Shown in pieces: positions 20,683 to 23,164 of a DNA stretch of 23,164 nucleotides (position 1 is the first letter of the stretch; the number at the start of each line of letters is the position of its first letter). Under the pieces are notes generated by a model. It saw only the letters and a program-made list of their open reading frames with translations. It ran no database searches and was not told the DNA's origin. The stretch is taken from assembly GCA_903890885.1 (NCBI GenBank), contig CAITCX010000491.1, positions 1-23,164 of the forward strand, given 5' to 3'. Made by a program: the position numbers and the translations under genes. Source of the stretch: an uncultured Dehalococcoidia bacterium. GTDB lineage: Bacteria > Chloroflexota > Dehalococcoidia > Dehalococcoidales > UBA3254.

Positions 20683-22302
20683 ATGACTCAACCTCAACCT
20701 CAACCTACCAACGATCAATTAAATTCACTTTCTAAACAAGTTGAAGACCTCAACCAAAAAATGGATACCATGAATGCCAAAATGGAGAAAAATGCCTCGG
20801 ATTCCGCGGCTTTAGTTGCTCAAACCCAAACTCTGGTAAATGCTACCAATGCCAACAAATCCTTAGAAATCATGCGTCAAACCGTTGCCAGCCCAACCGG
20901 AATAATAGCTAAAGAAGCTAGCAACTATGTCATAAAAACGCTGGAAAAAAACCAGAAGTCTAAAACTTCCCAATGGATGGCAACCCGTGGACGTTCGGTC
21001 GTCGAAAGAGCTATCGAAAGCTATATCACTCAGCAACTTCCCCAGGTAAATTGGTACGGCACCAATGTGACGGGTACTCAAACCCAGGAGAAGTATCATG
21101 TAAAATCCCACACCAATTTTCCGGTTGATATAAATACGGGGGTACCTTTTGTAGGCAAGGTAACTATTGCCAGAGTCGGATTGGAAGTGGAATGCGATGT
21201 GAATAATAAAACTAACGAAACATCCAACTTTAAATGCCGCATTTCCAGTGAAAACCCTGGTAAAGACCTGTTTGAAAGCATACAGGAAGATTTGACCGGA
21301 CTCCTCAAGCCTCACAAAACATTATGGGCAATTGTACGCCCAATTGGTTTGGCATTCTTTGGTTTTATTCGTTTTATGAAAAAAGAAACCAATTTTTCTA
21401 TTCCTTTCCTAATTTTATTCATTTTTACTGTTTTTATTTATGCCAGGATTTTTCCGGCAGCCCAATTATGGAATAACGTATTAGGTTATAAAACACCCGT
21501 TTTTGGACTGTTTGGGATACGACCAATCAATATCCTGTGGGGTATTATCAACGGCATTATCTGGGGTGCCTTCATCTGGATAGCTATCCGCTTTAAATTG
21601 TTCCCGGGCCTGGGTAAAGTCATCAGTTTCATAGCAAACAAGGTTTTCCCGGCCATGAAACGCTTCTTTATGAACCCGTATTACAGATGGGGAACGGTAT
21701 TTGTGGTATTGGTCGCAATCGTAATTATCATTCTTTGGAAGGTCGGTGTATTTGAACCTCCGCCTCCCCTTCAGTTTAGTAACCTGAACATACCTAACGG
21801 GCGTGCAGCTAACGATTATCAATACAGTTTTATAATTGAAGGTGGCAAGTCCCCGTATGTTACTACAGTGGATAATACGACTGTCCCAGCGGGAATGGCT
21901 TACGATCCAGTTAATGTTAAATTATCAGGAATTCCAGTCACGCCTGGTAGCTATGTCTTAAAGATGGTAATTCAAGATGCCTCAAAAACTCCCAAGATAG
22001 TTAATCAGGAAATCAAAATAAATATTGCTAAACCCAATACTGTATTCATCGTCAATACTGTGCTGCCTGCGGCTACCATAGGCAAGGCTTATTCCGCACA
22101 AATCCAGACTTCCGGAGGCAGTGGTACTTTGCGCTGGGGATTTGTTTCCGGGCAATTTCCTCCCGGAATAAAAATGGATACCAGTGGAACCTTATCAGGA
22201 GTGCCTCTGAACAAAGGCACCTTCACTTTTACAGTCACGGTTGATGACAGTTCGCCTACCATTAATGCTTTTAATCAAACGTATACCCTGATAGTGAAGT
22301 AA
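20683..22302 (+). CDS. Three-span membrane protein with N-terminal coiled coil and C-terminal Ig-like repeats
   Basis: The product is 539 residues. Residues 11-60 form a Gln/Asn-rich coiled coil (LNSLSKQVEDLNQKMDTMNA). Residues about 120-195 are strand-rich with no recognised fold. Membrane segments are predicted near 238-260, 282-303 and 337-357. Basic residues (RFMKK before the first, RFK after the second) place the N-terminus inside and the C-terminus outside. The exterior part, about 362-539, holds two repeats like the putative Ig domain (He_PIG): the second reads LPAATIGKAYSAQIQTSGGS then PPGIKMDTSGTLSGVPLNKG. The start has a strong AGGAGAT site. The architecture suggests a surface sensor or adhesion anchor, but no known full-length family is recognised. 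Confidence 0.7.
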   Translation: MTQPQPQPTNDQLNSLSKQVEDLNQKMDTMNAKMEKNASDSAALVAQTQTLVNATNANKSLEIMRQTVASPTGIIAKEASNYVIKTLEKNQKSKTSQWMATRGRSVVERAIESYITQQLPQVNWYGTNVTGTQTQEKYHVKSHTNFPVDINTGVPFVGKVTIARVGLEVECDVNNKTNETSNFKCRISSENPGKDLFESIQEDLTGLLKPHKTLWAIVRPIGLAFFGFIRFMKKETNFSIPFLILFIFTVFIYARIFPAAQLWNNVLGYKTPVFGLFGIRPINILWGIINGIIWGAFIWIAIRFKLFPGLGKVISFIANKVFPAMKRFFMNPYYRWGTVFVVLVAIVIIILWKVGVFEPPPPLQFSNLNIPNGRAANDYQYSFIIEGGKSPYVTTVDNTTVPAGMAYDPVNVKLSGIPVTPGSYVLKMVIQDASKTPKIVNQEIKINIAKPNTVFIVNTVLPAATIGKAYSAQIQTSGGSGTLRWGFVSGQFPPGIKMDTSGTLSGVPLNKGTFTFTVTVDDSSPTINAFNQTYTLIVK

Positions 22303-22406
22303 GCGAATTATCGGGCTCTACAGACAGACGGACCGCCTAAAAACAGGAGGTTATCACCTATTTAGCATATGATAATGCTGAATTAAAGAAGTTTGCCTTT
22401 TTCAGG

Positions 22407-23141
22407 TCAGGCTTCAAATCCGATGCGGGCGACTTTAACCAGATCTAAATACTCGGATTTAACACCCGCCATCTGGCAGGCTTCATTATCAATGTCAAAG
22501 GGTTCACCAATTAGTATTTTACCGACTTCTTCGGTGATGCCCTGGTTCAATAAGGGGGATTTTCCAACAAACTTCTGGCGGGCTTCTATGATGCCCACGT
22601 CAAAGGGCAATGTAAAATACAGATCGGCCAGCACTTTATCTATGCCAAGGCTATAGAGAGAATCCCAACCAGTAGCCGACCGCGCCCCGTATTTGGTGCT
22701 GGGCAGCGTTGAGAGCAGATTCATAACGCTGAACTCCGGTCGTTCGTTGATTACTCTCATCGTGGAAACCGAAATCAGATAGTCACTGGATAAAATCACG
22801 TTAGGTATCCAAAAGGTGGGAACAGCAAAAGGCTTGGGCAGCGGATTGTCCACTTCCACCCAGATGCAATCTTTGACATCCAGCATTAAAACGCGGGGAA
22901 AGTTGTAACCAAGGGACTGATAAAAAGGATAAATAGGGCTGCCGCCAGGCGTGCCGTCAAGAATCAATATATCGGCGTCGCTGACTTCGCGTATTCCTTC
23001 GATGATACGGGCGATCAGCTCCGGGCTGGTAGTGACCGGATAAGGCAACGGGTAAGAAGCGTTGGGCTTAATCAGAACACGCCGTGCCCGGGAAACTACC
23101 GGTGGTACATCGAAGACAAAATCTGAGACTTCAAATATCAA
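22407..23141 (-). CDS. DUF362-like protein
   Basis: A 244-residue protein that resembles the DUF362 family through RVLIKPNASYPLPYPVTTSP near 20-39 and the following helix IARIIEGIRE and strand ILILDGT. No Cys-rich ferredoxin module, often fused to DUF362, is present, and the product is shorter than many members, so it may be a divergent or minimal form. Its function is unknown. The start is TTG at 23141, backed by a perfect AGGAGG 5 bases upstream. The frame is open to the right edge, so an upstream start cannot be fully excluded. It converges on the Ig-repeat gene across a 104-base gap with only weak hairpins. Confidence 0.6.
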   Translation of the reverse strand: MIFEVSDFVFDVPPVVSRARRVLIKPNASYPLPYPVTTSPELIARIIEGIREVSDADILILDGTPGGSPIYPFYQSLGYNFPRVLMLDVKDCIWVEVDNPLPKPFAVPTFWIPNVILSSDYLISVSTMRVINERPEFSVMNLLSTLPSTKYGARSATGWDSLYSLGIDKVLADLYFTLPFDVGIIEARQKFVGKSPLLNQGITEEVGKILIGEPFDIDNEACQMAGVKSEYLDLVKVARIGFEA

Positions 23142-23164
23142 AATTTCCTCCTGAGGGAAATGTG

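Noticed and set aside
22303..22406. Possible terminator between the convergent Ig-repeat and DUF362-like genes
   Set aside because: Only weak stems are present (AGCAT / ATGCT, and ACCGCCT / AGGAGGT with a mismatch), without a proper T-run on either strand.

Overview
The window reads as bacterial chromosome, most likely from the Chloroflexota and probably class Dehalococcoidia. That placement is an inference from the style of the PRPP synthetase, SecA and pyruvate kinase sequences and from the dense mix of housekeeping genes; no rRNA or marker tree is available here. No tRNA, rRNA, CRISPR array, transposase or integrase was found.

Layout. Positions 1-3292 are read leftwards: bacterioferritin (bfr), phosphoglycerate kinase (pgk, GTG start) and the N-terminal 411 codons of pyruvate kinase (pyk), which runs off the left edge. 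A terminator-like hairpin separates pgk from pyk. From 3560 to 7124 a rightward operon carries a bifunctional NAD(P)HX repair enzyme (nnrE-nnrD fusion), type III pantothenate kinase (coaX) and the bifunctional coaBC, so two of its three genes make coenzyme A. Valyl-tRNA synthetase (valS, 8940-11609) follows. A second rightward operon holds prs, a DUF2007-like small protein and secA (11787-15914). polX (DNA polymerase X with a PHP domain) and an unrecognised gene follow. The latter converges on glyA with a 4-bp overlap of the stops. glyA and an upstream rhomboid protease gene form a leftward pair. The right end holds a membrane protein with a coiled coil and Ig-like repeats (20683-22302) and a leftward DUF362-like gene with a TTG start.

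The most unusual part is 7141-8842, between coaBC and valS. It is much more AT-rich than its neighbours. It carries a virion-fibre-like, predicted beta-helix protein with an N-terminal membrane anchor, preceded by a translationally coupled 42-residue membrane peptide and by a possible zinc-ribbon remnant. It is bounded by a perfect 15-bp direct repeat. Collapsing the two repeat copies would place a strong intrinsic terminator just after coaBC. I read this as a small acquired cassette inserted at the coaBC terminator, with no recombinase of its own.

Several genes have informative starts. bfr, nnrDE and secA begin inside their longest reading frames, and bfr and secA have ribosome binding sites that settle the choice. 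Three promoters share an extended -10 sequence, TGCTATAAT.
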